A DNA stretch of 64,000 nt from an uncultured Bifidobacterium sp. (lineage in GTDB: Bacteria; Actinomycetota; Actinomycetes; Actinomycetales; Bifidobacteriaceae). This document shows positions 53,256-62,467 of this stretch, one piece after another; position 1 is the first letter of the stretch; every line of letters begins with the position of its first letter. The stretch spans positions 38,161 through 102,160 of the forward strand of contig NZ_CAUEQY010000005.1 in the NCBI RefSeq assembly GCF_959020145.1, read 5' to 3'. The position numbers were made by a program, and so were the translations under genes. The notes under the pieces were generated by a model that ran no database searches, was not told the DNA's origin, and saw only the letters and a program-made list of their open reading frames with translations.

Positions 53256-55666
53256 TCCCGGGGCTTGAACAGGGAGGCGGGGAAACCGCGCTTTACCATG
53301 TCATTGCCCAAACGCCATAGCAGAACGGTCTGCCGGTCGGTCAGCTGAAGTCCTTCGGAAAGTCTCGCCAACGCCGCCATCATTTCTTGGTTGATCATGT
53401 AGCGTTTCTGCCCCCATTGAATTATGGTCTGCCAGTTCTGCTCTGGAATGGACATGAGAAAATCACGTCTATCATCGACGCTGGCGTCTTCAGAAGTGAT
53501 ATCTATTCCTGGCCTTAACGGAACCTGCGGTTTTGCCTGCAGTTCGCGTAGCGGGAAGCCTGCATCCAAGCATCGTTTGAGCAGATTGTTCAAAGCGTTC
53601 TCATTAATGGGAAGGTCATCGCCGGAAATGAGCGTCTCCAAGGAGCTCTTTGACTTTGGACTCAAATAGTGTTTGGGAGTCGCGAAAGCGATGAGTCTCT
53701 CAAGAGATTTGGGAGTCAACGCATGCCAGTCGGATACTAGAACATTGTCGGTGGGTAGTTCTTCCACGGCTTCGTTGGATGCCTTGTGTCGCGGTTCCGG
53801 AGCGGCCGATACTTCATCCTCTTTCACTACTCGTTTGGTGGCGGCATGTTTGGGTTTTTCCATGACGATTTCGACGTCAGCGGCATCGAGACAGGTCATC
53901 TTCCCTTTTAGATTGTTCCAGCATTGATCCTTTTTCGCCCATTCGCTCACGTTCTGCACGGGACGACGTGGATCGTTAAGCACCTCGGAAGCCTGTTCTC
54001 CCGCTTTCAGAAGGCACCCGAGCATATGCGCGTCGATGGACTGCCTTCGCCAGATGGCGTCGAAATCACAGGACAGACCGGCACGCCGCAGATCCAAGGA
54101 ATACTTGGCGACGGCATACTCGGCAACGTTCGCCTGGTATGCTCCCAAGAACCATTCGGCCTTCTTGATGTGTTTGTAGACGGTATCAAAGATGATTCGC
54201 TTGCAAACGAGTTGCTTGTAAAAATCGACGTTCAACTCATCCGCCGCGCTCTTGTTCGCCGACTGCTGGTTGACGAATTTAGCGAAGCACTTCTGGGCTC
54301 CAAGACTGGCGACTTGAGGTTGCCCGTCCCAGCAAACAAGATATTTGGGGGCGTCAACCATTTTAATGCGTTGTTTGCTTGGGTTGGCCTTCTCAAAGGC
54401 CTTACGTGAAGCGGCATCCCGACGGTTCTTCTCGCTGTCGTATTGGCCACGGGCACGTTCGTAATACCAATGTGTCTGGATCGTGCCCGGCAGAGGCGGG
54501 GTCAATGCCTGCTTGGACAACTGCTCAAGCTTTATCTGATACTCGCTGTTGGAAGAGAAGTCGGCCTCCGCGACCTTGTTCTGGGAATTCGTGTACCGGG
54601 AGATATAGGGAACGAGTTCTCGCGCCATATCCTCATGAACGACGACGAGTTTGACAGGGACGATGACCCTGCTCAGATCGGTTTTGTCCTTTTGCCCTGT
54701 GTAGAAGATGGATGCGGTGGTTTGCCCTCCATTGACAATCTGGAGGTCATCAAGCCTGATGATCCGTCCCTGTCCGTCTGTTTCCACATGCGTGGCAGTG
54801 GCAGTGAGACCGTTGTTGTAGGCCACGAATCTATCAGGCTGATTGCAGATGGTGGTACGGATTCCTTTGTTGACTTTGCCACGCATTGACAGGAACGACC
54901 GCACGTTGGCTTCCATCAGTTTCGAGCCATACTTCTTGTACCATCCGGAAAGAACGTCTCCAGTGACGAACAGAAGATAGGTGTCCATATCTTCCATATC
55001 GTCAGGAGCTTTGACCGTGGCGATGCCGCCGGGCAGTTCGATCGACATGTGCTCGGCCAATCCGGTGGCGTGCGAAGCTTCCATAAGCCTTCGGATGTCC
55101 CAAGTGTGGTATTCCCAGCTAATATGCTGTCGTTCCTTTTCCTTTTTGTACTGGTCAATTTGGATAGCCTCTGGGTCACTACGGCCGGTGTACTCGCGAT
55201 CGGTAATGAAGTAGAATCGTGCACGACGAATGCCGGCGCGATTTTGTTTGATGAATTGAGCGAATTCGTAGGTTTCGCTACTCTCCTCGGCTTGCGCTTG
55301 ATAACTGCCGTTCCATGCGGCAACAAAGAACCGTTGCATTGCATTGAAGTATTTTTTGCACTCCGCAGCTTGTATGGTCTGCGGCGCGTTTTGGTCGTTC
55401 ATGGTCAGTTTGTCATCACAGACGATAACCACGATGGACTCGTCCAGTTCGAAGGCGTCTTGGTCATATCCATCAATGGCTAGCGCTTTGTTTGTGCCCA
55501 TAAGATAACGGCAGTAGGCAGGATGATAGGCGGTGATCGCCTCGCTGTCCCGCAGGATTTCGCACGCGGTCTCAAAAAACGCCTCCTGATCGTATATGTC
55601 TCGGTCGCGCGCCAGCTCAAGGACCTCGTTCCACAGATCGTGCCGGTATTCCTCGATTTCTTCCAT
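53246..55666 (-). CDS. AIPR family protein (abortive phage infection type)
   Basis: This 806-residue protein's centre matches the AIPR family (PF10592): VNKGIRTTICNQPDRFVAYNNGLTATATHVE...DDLQIVNGGQTTASIFYTGQKDKTDLSRVIVPVKLVVV, then YISRYTNSQNKVAEADFSSNSEYQIKLEQLSK. The N-terminal 200 residues include a possible nuclease-like region, and the C-terminal 200 are unassigned. AIPR proteins occur with phage-defence and restriction-like operons. Its ATG overlaps the stop of the DUF4420 gene by one base (TAATG), so it is the fourth gene of the operon. Confidence 0.88.
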   Translation of the reverse strand: MEEIEEYRHDLWNEVLELARDRDIYDQEAFFETACEILRDSEAITAYHPAYCRYLMGTNKALAIDGYDQDAFELDESIVVIVCDDKLTMNDQNAPQTIQAAECKKYFNAMQRFFVAAWNGSYQAQAEESSETYEFAQFIKQNRAGIRRARFYFITDREYTGRSDPEAIQIDQYKKEKERQHISWEYHTWDIRRLMEASHATGLAEHMSIELPGGIATVKAPDDMEDMDTYLLFVTGDVLSGWYKKYGSKLMEANVRSFLSMRGKVNKGIRTTICNQPDRFVAYNNGLTATATHVETDGQGRIIRLDDLQIVNGGQTTASIFYTGQKDKTDLSRVIVPVKLVVVHEDMARELVPYISRYTNSQNKVAEADFSSNSEYQIKLEQLSKQALTPPLPGTIQTHWYYERARGQYDSEKNRRDAASRKAFEKANPSKQRIKMVDAPKYLVCWDGQPQVASLGAQKCFAKFVNQQSANKSAADELNVDFYKQLVCKRIIFDTVYKHIKKAEWFLGAYQANVAEYAVAKYSLDLRRAGLSCDFDAIWRRQSIDAHMLGCLLKAGEQASEVLNDPRRPVQNVSEWAKKDQCWNNLKGKMTCLDAADVEIVMEKPKHAATKRVVKEDEVSAAPEPRHKASNEAVEELPTDNVLVSDWHALTPKSLERLIAFATPKHYLSPKSKSSLETLISGDDLPINENALNNLLKRCLDAGFPLRELQAKPQVPLRPGIDITSEDASVDDRRDFLMSIPEQNWQTIIQWGQKRYMINQEMMAALARLSEGLQLTDRQTVLLWRLGNDMVKRGFPASLFKPRDQR

Positions 55667-56655
55667 TATTCCTCCACCATGGCCGATGTGCTCTCCGACT
55701 GCAGATATGGCGTCAGGTTGCTTCTGCTGATATGGTACGTGAGATTCGAAACGCCAGCCGGTATCGTCCCGGTTTCGATCCTCGGAAATCCGTCTTCGAC
55801 ACGGTAAGTGGATATTGTTCCAATGCGGAATGCAGTCTGGGAGACAAGCCCCGAATACAGGTTCAGTCCCAAGCTCGCCAGACCGTCATCCACGTATTCC
55901 GTGACGGTGGAGGGGTCTGCTGCCTTCTCGCGTAGCCTGTCGACTAGCTGGGGAAGGGTCAGTCCATGTTCCATATCCTTCGTTTCCTGTATCTCGAGGA
56001 CCATGAGCTTGATGCTTCTGTCGCTGGTATCAAGTTGCTCGGGAGATGATATGGTGATGCTTTCCGCCGTTTTATGGATGGTCTTCACCTCCCAAGCTGT
56101 TTTCTCATCCGGGAATTGAAAATCCTGCGGTGCCGCGTATGGGCCCTGCCATGCGACGCATACCTCTTCGATGGTCTTTCCAGTCTGTCGTGTGATTTCC
56201 ATCGCCGCGACCAATTCCCCGAATGTGCCGCGGAGCAGTTTCGCCATGTCGGAATTGCGGGATATCTTCAGCAGCCTCTGCCATTGATCAACTGTCGCAT
56301 ATATTTGCCGCAATGCCGCATCCTCGGAGGGCGCATCCGCGATCCGATTAGCAAAAGCCAAGCAGATCTCCCCGAAGGCATGGATCAGACTCCAATCCTG
56401 GAGGGTGAACGTGAGCGCCCATTTCTCGCGAGGTCTGGCGTTCCCTCGCATACTGACACGAACGTCGATGGCCTCCAACCGATTTAAGGTCTTGGGCTGT
56501 CGTTCGGTAAGCAGCATGATATAGGGGAGTCCATCGACCGTGCATCCAAGAACGATGGGTAGTCGAAGAGACGTGTCCAACTCATGATTAGTACGACCCG
56601 GACGTCGAGCCTCATCCCGCCAGAGGGAGATTATTTCATTTATGGAAAGACTCAT
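55666..56655 (-). CDS. PD-(D/E)XK motif protein (DUF4420), putative restriction nuclease
   Basis: This 329-residue protein matches the DUF4420 pattern: GLPYIMLLTERQPKTLNRLEAIDVRV near the N-terminus, an acidic residue in LRGTFGELVAAMEI, then the probable nuclease centre FPDEKTAWEVKTIHKT (E-x-K type), and HISSPEQLD-like strand VESITISSPEQLDTSD. In related loci it is predicted to be the cleaving subunit. It starts directly after the Z1 stop codon and overlaps AIPR, so expression is coupled. Confidence 0.82.
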   Translation of the reverse strand: MSLSINEIISLWRDEARRPGRTNHELDTSLRLPIVLGCTVDGLPYIMLLTERQPKTLNRLEAIDVRVSMRGNARPREKWALTFTLQDWSLIHAFGEICLAFANRIADAPSEDAALRQIYATVDQWQRLLKISRNSDMAKLLRGTFGELVAAMEITRQTGKTIEEVCVAWQGPYAAPQDFQFPDEKTAWEVKTIHKTAESITISSPEQLDTSDRSIKLMVLEIQETKDMEHGLTLPQLVDRLREKAADPSTVTEYVDDGLASLGLNLYSGLVSQTAFRIGTISTYRVEDGFPRIETGTIPAGVSNLTYHISRSNLTPYLQSESTSAMVEE

Positions 56656-59388
56656 TTAATCATCACCGTATTCTTCAGCTTTCCTACTCAATTCGGCGAA
56701 TTCACGTCGCTGAGCGACGGTGTTATACATATAGACCGTTTTGCCGAGATGCTTGTTCACATTCACCTCATCAACCGGGACGATGAGCTTCACCCCGAGC
56801 ATGCCGGGACCTTCTTGTGGGGACAATCCTTGATGTCCATCAAAATTCTTCACACATATGCGATAGAAGAGAAGGCTCGGATGATCGCCGAAGTACTTGG
56901 TCAGATAGTATTGACGCTCCGAACTATTTTTCTGGTCAATGGGAAGCTGATATGTACAGGCTGCAATCTTGAGCGCATCGTTCTTGGAGCCAAGTCGCAT
57001 TTTATCGCCATTGATTTGGAACTGTCTATTGTCCCTGAATGTGCATTTACGCTTGACCTGGGTCCAATGAAAATTGACGCCTTCCACTTCGTTTCCGTTA
57101 CCGTTGATGAAACCAATATTCCAAGTCATATCGGGATTTTCTGACAGCTGGGTGCATGCGTACTGTTCGGCCATGCTTGTGTTCATCTCGATTTCCTGAT
57201 CGCGATAGGTCATGAGAGTGGGACCGAAGAATGTATCTCTATAGCCCGATCGGTATTGGGAAAGGAAATCCACGACGGCCTTGGCGGGAACATTCTGAAA
57301 GACTTGTGTCTCAACCAAGGGTGATACAGATGAGATGACTTGCGGTGCGTTGCAGACGCCGAGCAGCTTCATGAATGCTTCATCATTCTGATTTCGACGT
57401 TTCATATCAACGTCGAGTTTGATTGACTCGATGATTTCACCGGCCATGTCAAATTCTTGGTAGCCGATCCCTTCCACAGCGTTGCGCATCTTGCTGGCAT
57501 TGGTGATGCGTACACCCTTGTTCGGGTTCTTTCTGATGGCAAGTCCGAACTGTTTGGGCGTCATGCCAAGATGCTTCATCCTGCTTGCGGATTCCTTGAG
57601 TTCTTCCACGATGGAACATGAGTAGCGGTAATCAAGTACGGATTCCGGCAGTAACCAGATACGTTGCAGATTCGCGTAATTCGGACGATATCCAAACCAC
57701 CGGCCCATCTGCAGGAGAGTATCGGAAGCTGTCACTCTCCGGTAGAACACACTGCAAATCAGACCACTGAGCGTCATACCTCGGGAAAGCTGGTTTCCTC
57801 CGATGAATATGGTGCATTCGTTGGAAGTCAGATCGGGCGGGACATCGTTTCTGAGGCTCCAGTCATCGGAATCAGAGTTGACCAGTCTGACACGAAGTCT
57901 GCTGGATTGGACAAGACGCCTTATCCGTAGGAACATCATTCCCCAGGAAATGTCCGTGCTCGTGTAATACTCGCTTTCAAAGGCCTCTTGCAGGTCATCG
58001 ATTCTCGGATCTCCATCAGCATGGAATCGTACGGCATTCTCAACCTGCCTTAAATAACCACTGACCCGATCAGCAATCTGACGCTGGACATCGGTGAATC
58101 GTGACATATGGATGAGCATGGATTGCTGTTCGTCTTCCGCGTTGGGACGGAGAGCGCACGCATTAATGAAGGTGCAGACGGCATGCTTGACTTGGTCATC
58201 CAATTCGGGATCTACGATGTCGTAGTTCTTTCCGTGCGATACGGGTAGCCAACTTTCTAGTTCACCCTCATCAATCTCTCTCACGCAACTCGAATCTTCG
58301 GGAACGCTATCCATGTCGCCGAACAACTTCTTTGCTCCGATGTACGCGTCGGGGGATTTAAGTATGTGAATGAAATCCTGTGGGAACAGATCACTTTCAT
58401 CCGCATCGTCGATGAAGATATTCGCAAAAGGCGTTGCCGTAACGGCAACGTAAGAAGTTCGGGAACTGATTTGACACAGGTCGCGAATCAGCGAATTGAT
58501 TCGTGTGGGAGAATCATCCAGTTTGGCGGAATTGACAGATGCGTAGTCGCTTTCATCATCAATGATGAGCACGGGCAGATCCTTGTCGAATTCGGGACTG
58601 TCGAACCACTTATTGAACTTGGAGAGAATTGACGCGTTTTTCTTTATCACCGCCACGCAGGGGGCGGCGCTGTTCCATGTTGGGCGTGGAAAGCTATGGA
58701 ATGCCTTATCGTAGGCTGCCACGAAGTCATTTTCGTTAGTGAGCTGGCTGGGGTGCGCAATGTTCTGCTGGTACTTTCCGATGCCCACTCGTATTCCATC
58801 CTGCCAGCCGATGAAATCAGTATCGATACGTTCCTGTGTTTGCTGTCTCAGATTCTCATTATCACTGGTCAATACGATGATGAGACGGTATCCACAGTCA
58901 GCGGCCTTGTTCATCAGAGCGATATAGGTACGGGTCTTTCCGGACTGCACGTCTCCTAGAATCAAACCTTTTCTGGAAACTGCCGGTTGATCGCGACGTG
59001 GATCTGCCAACAGTTTGACTATCTCATTGGCGGTATAGTCGAGAGTCGAATAGCTGGAATTCTTATCCATGACGAGGTACTGATAGTACGAATCTGATCG
59101 AGGGGTTTCCCAAGTATCAGATGACTGCATATCTGACAGCCATGGTTTCCATGCCGAGTTTTGGTCAGTGAGAGTTATACCTTCGTCTATTTTCGGAACT
59201 AACTCGTTACGTAATTCGCGGAAAGTGCGGTTGTATCCCTCGGAATCTTCTAGTAGTTCAGGTTTTCGAGAGACGAGTATTTTTAATGCATCCTCAATAT
59301 CCTGTTCGGAAGGAGCTTGGTCATCATCGTCATCCACCATCAGAACAAGCTTCACCTTAGCCTTGACTTTTTCCCATTTATTACGCAT
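56656..59388 (-). CDS. Z1 domain helicase-like protein of a restriction locus
   Basis: This 910-residue protein has Walker A GLILGDVQSGKTRTYIALMNKA at about 141-162 and Walker B VLIIDDESDYASVN. Further helicase-like parts are YVAVTATPFANIFIDD and the Z1 hallmark TIFIGGNQLSRGMTLSGLICSVFYRRVTASDTLLQMGRWFGYRPNY. Z1 proteins (PF10593) are divergent superfamily-II ATPases found with MORC/MutL-like ATPases in restriction systems. It overlaps the GHKL gene by 8 bases. Confidence 0.9.
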   Translation of the reverse strand: MRNKWEKVKAKVKLVLMVDDDDDQAPSEQDIEDALKILVSRKPELLEDSEGYNRTFRELRNELVPKIDEGITLTDQNSAWKPWLSDMQSSDTWETPRSDSYYQYLVMDKNSSYSTLDYTANEIVKLLADPRRDQPAVSRKGLILGDVQSGKTRTYIALMNKAADCGYRLIIVLTSDNENLRQQTQERIDTDFIGWQDGIRVGIGKYQQNIAHPSQLTNENDFVAAYDKAFHSFPRPTWNSAAPCVAVIKKNASILSKFNKWFDSPEFDKDLPVLIIDDESDYASVNSAKLDDSPTRINSLIRDLCQISSRTSYVAVTATPFANIFIDDADESDLFPQDFIHILKSPDAYIGAKKLFGDMDSVPEDSSCVREIDEGELESWLPVSHGKNYDIVDPELDDQVKHAVCTFINACALRPNAEDEQQSMLIHMSRFTDVQRQIADRVSGYLRQVENAVRFHADGDPRIDDLQEAFESEYYTSTDISWGMMFLRIRRLVQSSRLRVRLVNSDSDDWSLRNDVPPDLTSNECTIFIGGNQLSRGMTLSGLICSVFYRRVTASDTLLQMGRWFGYRPNYANLQRIWLLPESVLDYRYSCSIVEELKESASRMKHLGMTPKQFGLAIRKNPNKGVRITNASKMRNAVEGIGYQEFDMAGEIIESIKLDVDMKRRNQNDEAFMKLLGVCNAPQVISSVSPLVETQVFQNVPAKAVVDFLSQYRSGYRDTFFGPTLMTYRDQEIEMNTSMAEQYACTQLSENPDMTWNIGFINGNGNEVEGVNFHWTQVKRKCTFRDNRQFQINGDKMRLGSKNDALKIAACTYQLPIDQKNSSERQYYLTKYFGDHPSLLFYRICVKNFDGHQGLSPQEGPGMLGVKLIVPVDEVNVNKHLGKTVYMYNTVAQRREFAELSRKAEEYGDD

Positions 59389-60880
59389 GTGATACCTCCA
59401 TTAGGATTTCTTCGGCGTTCTGGCATAAGGAAAACGGCTCTTTGGATTTGTATTTCTCGACAAAAGCTGAAGCGCTCATGTGCTTTAACTGGTTTGCAAG
59501 CATCCACATGTCTTGGGCGCATTCGCGTATCTCATCATCGGTCAGACCGTTCTCCGCTCCATGCTCGTCCACTGAGAGTCGTGATTGTACGTCGTTGTAC
59601 GGGAACGCTGCTGCGAATACTTTTATCATCCCGCTGAAATCGCGGCGCTGCTCCCTGGAAAGGTTGTCGATGAATCCTTTCACATATGGATTGTCCGTGT
59701 TGATCTCATATCGAAAAGAGCCGTCCCTGTCACTGATGACGTCCCAGATGCGGGCTTCCGGATCGTTCGACGTCTTGCGTCCACGGAACTGCTGCGTGCG
59801 GCGGCTGGGAGCGGCTAATTTCTCCACGTAGCGTTTCATCGCGTCTCGTATGGTCTTCGGAGGTGTGGCCTGCGACTTTTTGATGTCAAGCGTCCACTCG
59901 TCATCCATGTTGTTCGGGATATCGACTTGCACGCGGGATAGTTTCGTTGCTTCCTTGCGGGTGAGAAGGCGGAACCAGCTGCCCCAGGTGATTAGCCGGT
60001 ACGCGCGGTAGATATAGAAACCTTGGGTATCGAACAGCGTGTGTCCTTTTTCCTGTTTCAGATCAAGAAGACCTCTGTCTTCCATGGTCAGTTTGTTCTG
60101 ATAGGGGAGCGTATATCCGCACAACGTGGCGTCGGTGCCGGGGATGCGCTGCATCCGTTGCCGCTGCGTGGCAAGGTTGTTCACGAGAAAAGGATCGCGT
60201 TCCGGCACGGGCTCATCGTTCACGGTTATCGAGATGCGTTCGATTTCATCCTCAGGATATGGGTGGAGGAACCTGTGGAACACGAGACCCAGATACCCGG
60301 ACAGTTCGAGCATGGCTTGGTCTATATCCTGCAGGGAATCGCCCGCGACGTTTCCCAGACGATCCAGGTTACGCCATAGCACGCATGTGCCATGCGTGCT
60401 GGGCATGAGATCCCGCACCTTTCGAGGCAATTCAAGATTGGTCTGCTCTTCATCCAAGGTCTCGAGATCCCATTCGCGTGTTCGTGCGACGTGGTCCAGA
60501 TCCCATCGGAGCGTATTCTGACGTCCGTGCTGAACGGTGGAAAGCATGACGGAACGTGCCTGTGAAAGGGATGCGGTCTTCAAACCGAGTCCGAAACGGC
60601 CTAGATCGTTGGCATTGCGCTTGGCGTTCGGGTTGGTTCCGGCGAGTTTCATCGCGTTCACGGCCGTCTCATAGTCCATGCCGTCACCGTCATCAATGAT
60701 TGCCACATACGGATCTTCGCCGTGGTCGAAGTAGCGGATGCTGATGGTTTTGGCGTGGGCGGCGATTGAGTTGTCTATGATATCCGCCACCGCGGTGTTC
60801 AGGCTGTATCCGACGGACCGCATCGATTCCAAAAGGTTTGGATCAGGTGTGCAGTCTACCATTTCGAATCTCCCGGACAT
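59381..60880 (-). CDS. GHKL (HSP90/MutL/MORC-like) ATPase of a restriction locus
   Basis: In this 499-residue protein, GHKL ATP-site motifs are clear: helix VADIIDNSIAAHAK (residues 31-44), G1 IIDDGDGM (61-68), G2 DLGRFGLGLKTASLSQAR (92-109). A transducer-like domain follows. ATP binding usually drives dimerisation and DNA clamping. It is the first gene of the operon GHKL-Z1-DUF4420-AIPR. The association of such ATPases with methylases was described for prokaryotic MORC-type restriction systems (Iyer, Abhiman and Aravind). Confidence 0.9.
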   Translation of the reverse strand: MSGRFEMVDCTPDPNLLESMRSVGYSLNTAVADIIDNSIAAHAKTISIRYFDHGEDPYVAIIDDGDGMDYETAVNAMKLAGTNPNAKRNANDLGRFGLGLKTASLSQARSVMLSTVQHGRQNTLRWDLDHVARTREWDLETLDEEQTNLELPRKVRDLMPSTHGTCVLWRNLDRLGNVAGDSLQDIDQAMLELSGYLGLVFHRFLHPYPEDEIERISITVNDEPVPERDPFLVNNLATQRQRMQRIPGTDATLCGYTLPYQNKLTMEDRGLLDLKQEKGHTLFDTQGFYIYRAYRLITWGSWFRLLTRKEATKLSRVQVDIPNNMDDEWTLDIKKSQATPPKTIRDAMKRYVEKLAAPSRRTQQFRGRKTSNDPEARIWDVISDRDGSFRYEINTDNPYVKGFIDNLSREQRRDFSGMIKVFAAAFPYNDVQSRLSVDEHGAENGLTDDEIRECAQDMWMLANQLKHMSASAFVEKYKSKEPFSLCQNAEEILMEVSHA

Positions 60881-61001
60881 CTTTGTAGAATGTTGATAGG
60901 AAAAGTCTACTGCGCCAGAGGGGATAATCTTTAGATTGAGTCGTCTTTTTTACTTCTCGGGCATTTCAGCAAATAAGAATTTTATAAAAAACGCTATATG
61001 T

Positions 61002-61032
61002 GAAGAGCCGTCCATCGAAAGGGCGGCTCTTC
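61002..61032 (-). terminator. Terminator after the ABC ATPase fragment
   Basis: The arms gaagagccg (61002-61010) and its complement (61024-61032) are followed on the minus strand by a T run from the sequence at 60985-60992. It is also the boundary with the promoter region of the GHKL operon. Confidence 0.75.
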
Positions 61033-61063
61033 GTACCGGACAAGGTTGTGGAATAGATGGTAA

Positions 61064-61276
61064 CTGTTATTTCAGCGCCATCTTGCTGGGGAATTCCTGG
61101 ACTCGTGCCGTCTGGGGATGGTCAATCACTTCCTGGGGCGTACCTTGCTCCAGGATTGCACCTTTGTCCACGAAAACGACGCGATCGGATACGTTTTTGG
61201 CGAATCGAATTTCATGTGTCACGATAATCATCGTGACACCGGTTCCCGCGACCTTGGTAATGGTGTCATTGATCGA
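61064..61276 (-). pseudogene. Amino-acid ABC transporter ATPase (GlnQ type), C-terminal fragment
   Basis: The minus strand reads DTITKVAGTGVTMIIVTHEIRFAKNVSDRVVFVDKGAILEQGTPQEVIDHPQTARVQEFPSKMALK and stops. This is the H-loop and tail of polar amino-acid ABC ATPases (normally ...EFLSK). Everything upstream, including Walker A, signature and Walker B, is absent. It is a leftover of a deleted transporter operon. Confidence 0.75.
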
Positions 61277-61468
61277 AAACCGTTACTGGAATACGCTACG
61301 CCTTTTGGAGAATTCATGACCGCCTCCGCAAGGGGAGCGACGAGATTTTCGGTTCTTCTACGAGATAGAGCATTTCCGATCTGAGCACTTCTCGCTCTGC
61401 GCATGAGTCAGCTTGCATCCTTCACATAGAAAAGCTAATCCACAAACAAAACAACAAAGCATTCCAGA

Positions 61469-62002
61469 CTAGAAAACTGAACCATCTAGCTTGTCAAGCG
61501 CACGCAGCAAAGAATCAACATGACCCTTCGCACGCACGTTATATCGGGCAATACGAATCACCCCATCACCATCGATCACAAAAGTCGAACGAATTACACC
61601 CTCATAGACCTTGCCATACAACTTCTTCTCACCATACGCGCCGTACAAACGATGCACAGTCAGATCGGCATCCGACAACAAAGGAAACGTCAAATGATCG
61701 CGCTCGCGGAACCGGACGAGCTTGTCCATCGGATCCTTTGATATGCCGAGCACAGTGAATCCGCGGGAGCGCAGGCGCGCGAGGTTGTCCCGGAAGTCAC
61801 AGGCCTCAGTAGTGCATCCAGGAGTCATCGCGGCAGGGTAGAAGTACAAGACGATATTCTGACCGCGCAATGCGGAGAGCGTAATGCTATCGCCGTTGTC
61901 GCTGGGAAGTGTGAAGTTCGGGGCCGTTAATCCCGCTTCGAGTCGTGCGGATGCGGGGGAGTCCTGCGCTGTTGGGGTCGCTGGCGAATTGATGTCGGAC
62001 AT
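61469..62002 (-). CDS. bcp: Peroxiredoxin, BCP/PrxQ type (thiol peroxidase)
   Basis: This 177-residue thioredoxin-fold peroxidase has the peroxidatic cysteine in YPAAMTPGCTTEACDFRD and a second cysteine five residues later, the atypical 2-Cys arrangement of BCP enzymes. It reduces hydroperoxides using thioredoxin. The rest (KDPMDKLVRFRERDHLTFPLLSDADLTVHRLYGAYGEKKLYGK...GVIRSTFVIDGDGVI) is typical. A 5' extension of about 20 residues precedes the fold. A partially deleted second copy lies at 63505-63741. Confidence 0.93.
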   Translation of the reverse strand: MSDINSPATPTAQDSPASARLEAGLTAPNFTLPSDNGDSITLSALRGQNIVLYFYPAAMTPGCTTEACDFRDNLARLRSRGFTVLGISKDPMDKLVRFRERDHLTFPLLSDADLTVHRLYGAYGEKKLYGKVYEGVIRSTFVIDGDGVIRIARYNVRAKGHVDSLLRALDKLDGSVF

Positions 62003-62199
62003 GATTGCTCCTTACCGTTCTTCGGACTTCGTGCCGATACAAAGCGCGAACAGGCGTCATCATACCCGCCTTACGTGCGCGCGGCTTGCTTGACTCGTTG
62101 CGCGACGATCTATTTTTCTCGTTCCAAAGCAAGCGCGGTATCGAATATTTCGATGTGAGCGGAACGGTTTTGTTTGTGCATGGGCTATTATTGGGATGA

Positions 62200-62456
62200 C
62201 AAGTTTTGTGCCATTCCCCAAACCGGCTTGCCGTCGGTCGGGGCGGCGGAAGGCTTGCGAGAGGTTACTGCCGGATACCTCCGCCACGTCGGAGACGTGG
62301 AAACCGTAAGGGAGGCGTAGCATACCACCCGTGCGAAACCGTTGGAAAGCGGAAGGGTGAGCGAAACGTCCCGCGAGAGCGTGGCGAACCTCCCAAGCAG
62401 TGGGCGTCAGACCCGTCAAGGGAACAGATCCGAAAAGATCTGTTCCCTTCTTTTTA
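62200..62456 (+). ncRNA. Candidate structured RNA ending in a strong terminator (family not identified)
   Basis: Between the peroxiredoxin gene and the PBECR4-like gene lies a GC-rich stretch with many nested helices. GGCGGA pairs with TCCGCC (62250-62295 region), a CCACGTC/GACGTGG hairpin follows, then GGGAGG...CCTCCC encloses CACCC/GGGTG and a CGC-GAGA-GCG hairpin with a GNRA-type loop. It ends in a perfect 11-bp terminator hairpin (62420-62447) plus a T run. No good protein frame crosses it. The 5' end is uncertain. It does not show RNase P, tmRNA or SRP hallmarks. Confidence 0.55.
62420..62455 (+). terminator. Strong Rho-independent terminator
   Basis: The arms gggaacagatc (62420-62430) and its exact complement (62437-62447) surround a 6-nt loop, followed by TTCTTTTT. 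It ends the candidate structured RNA and lies just upstream of the PBECR4-like gene's ribosome site. Confidence 0.93.
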
Positions 62457-62467
62457 TTCGGAGGGCA

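Noticed and set aside
62200..62456. RNase P RNA, tmRNA or group II intron
   Set aside because: The universal RNase P core and GAGGAAAGTCC block are absent. No tRNA-like ends or tag frame are visible. No domain V-like hairpin or reverse transcriptase is found.
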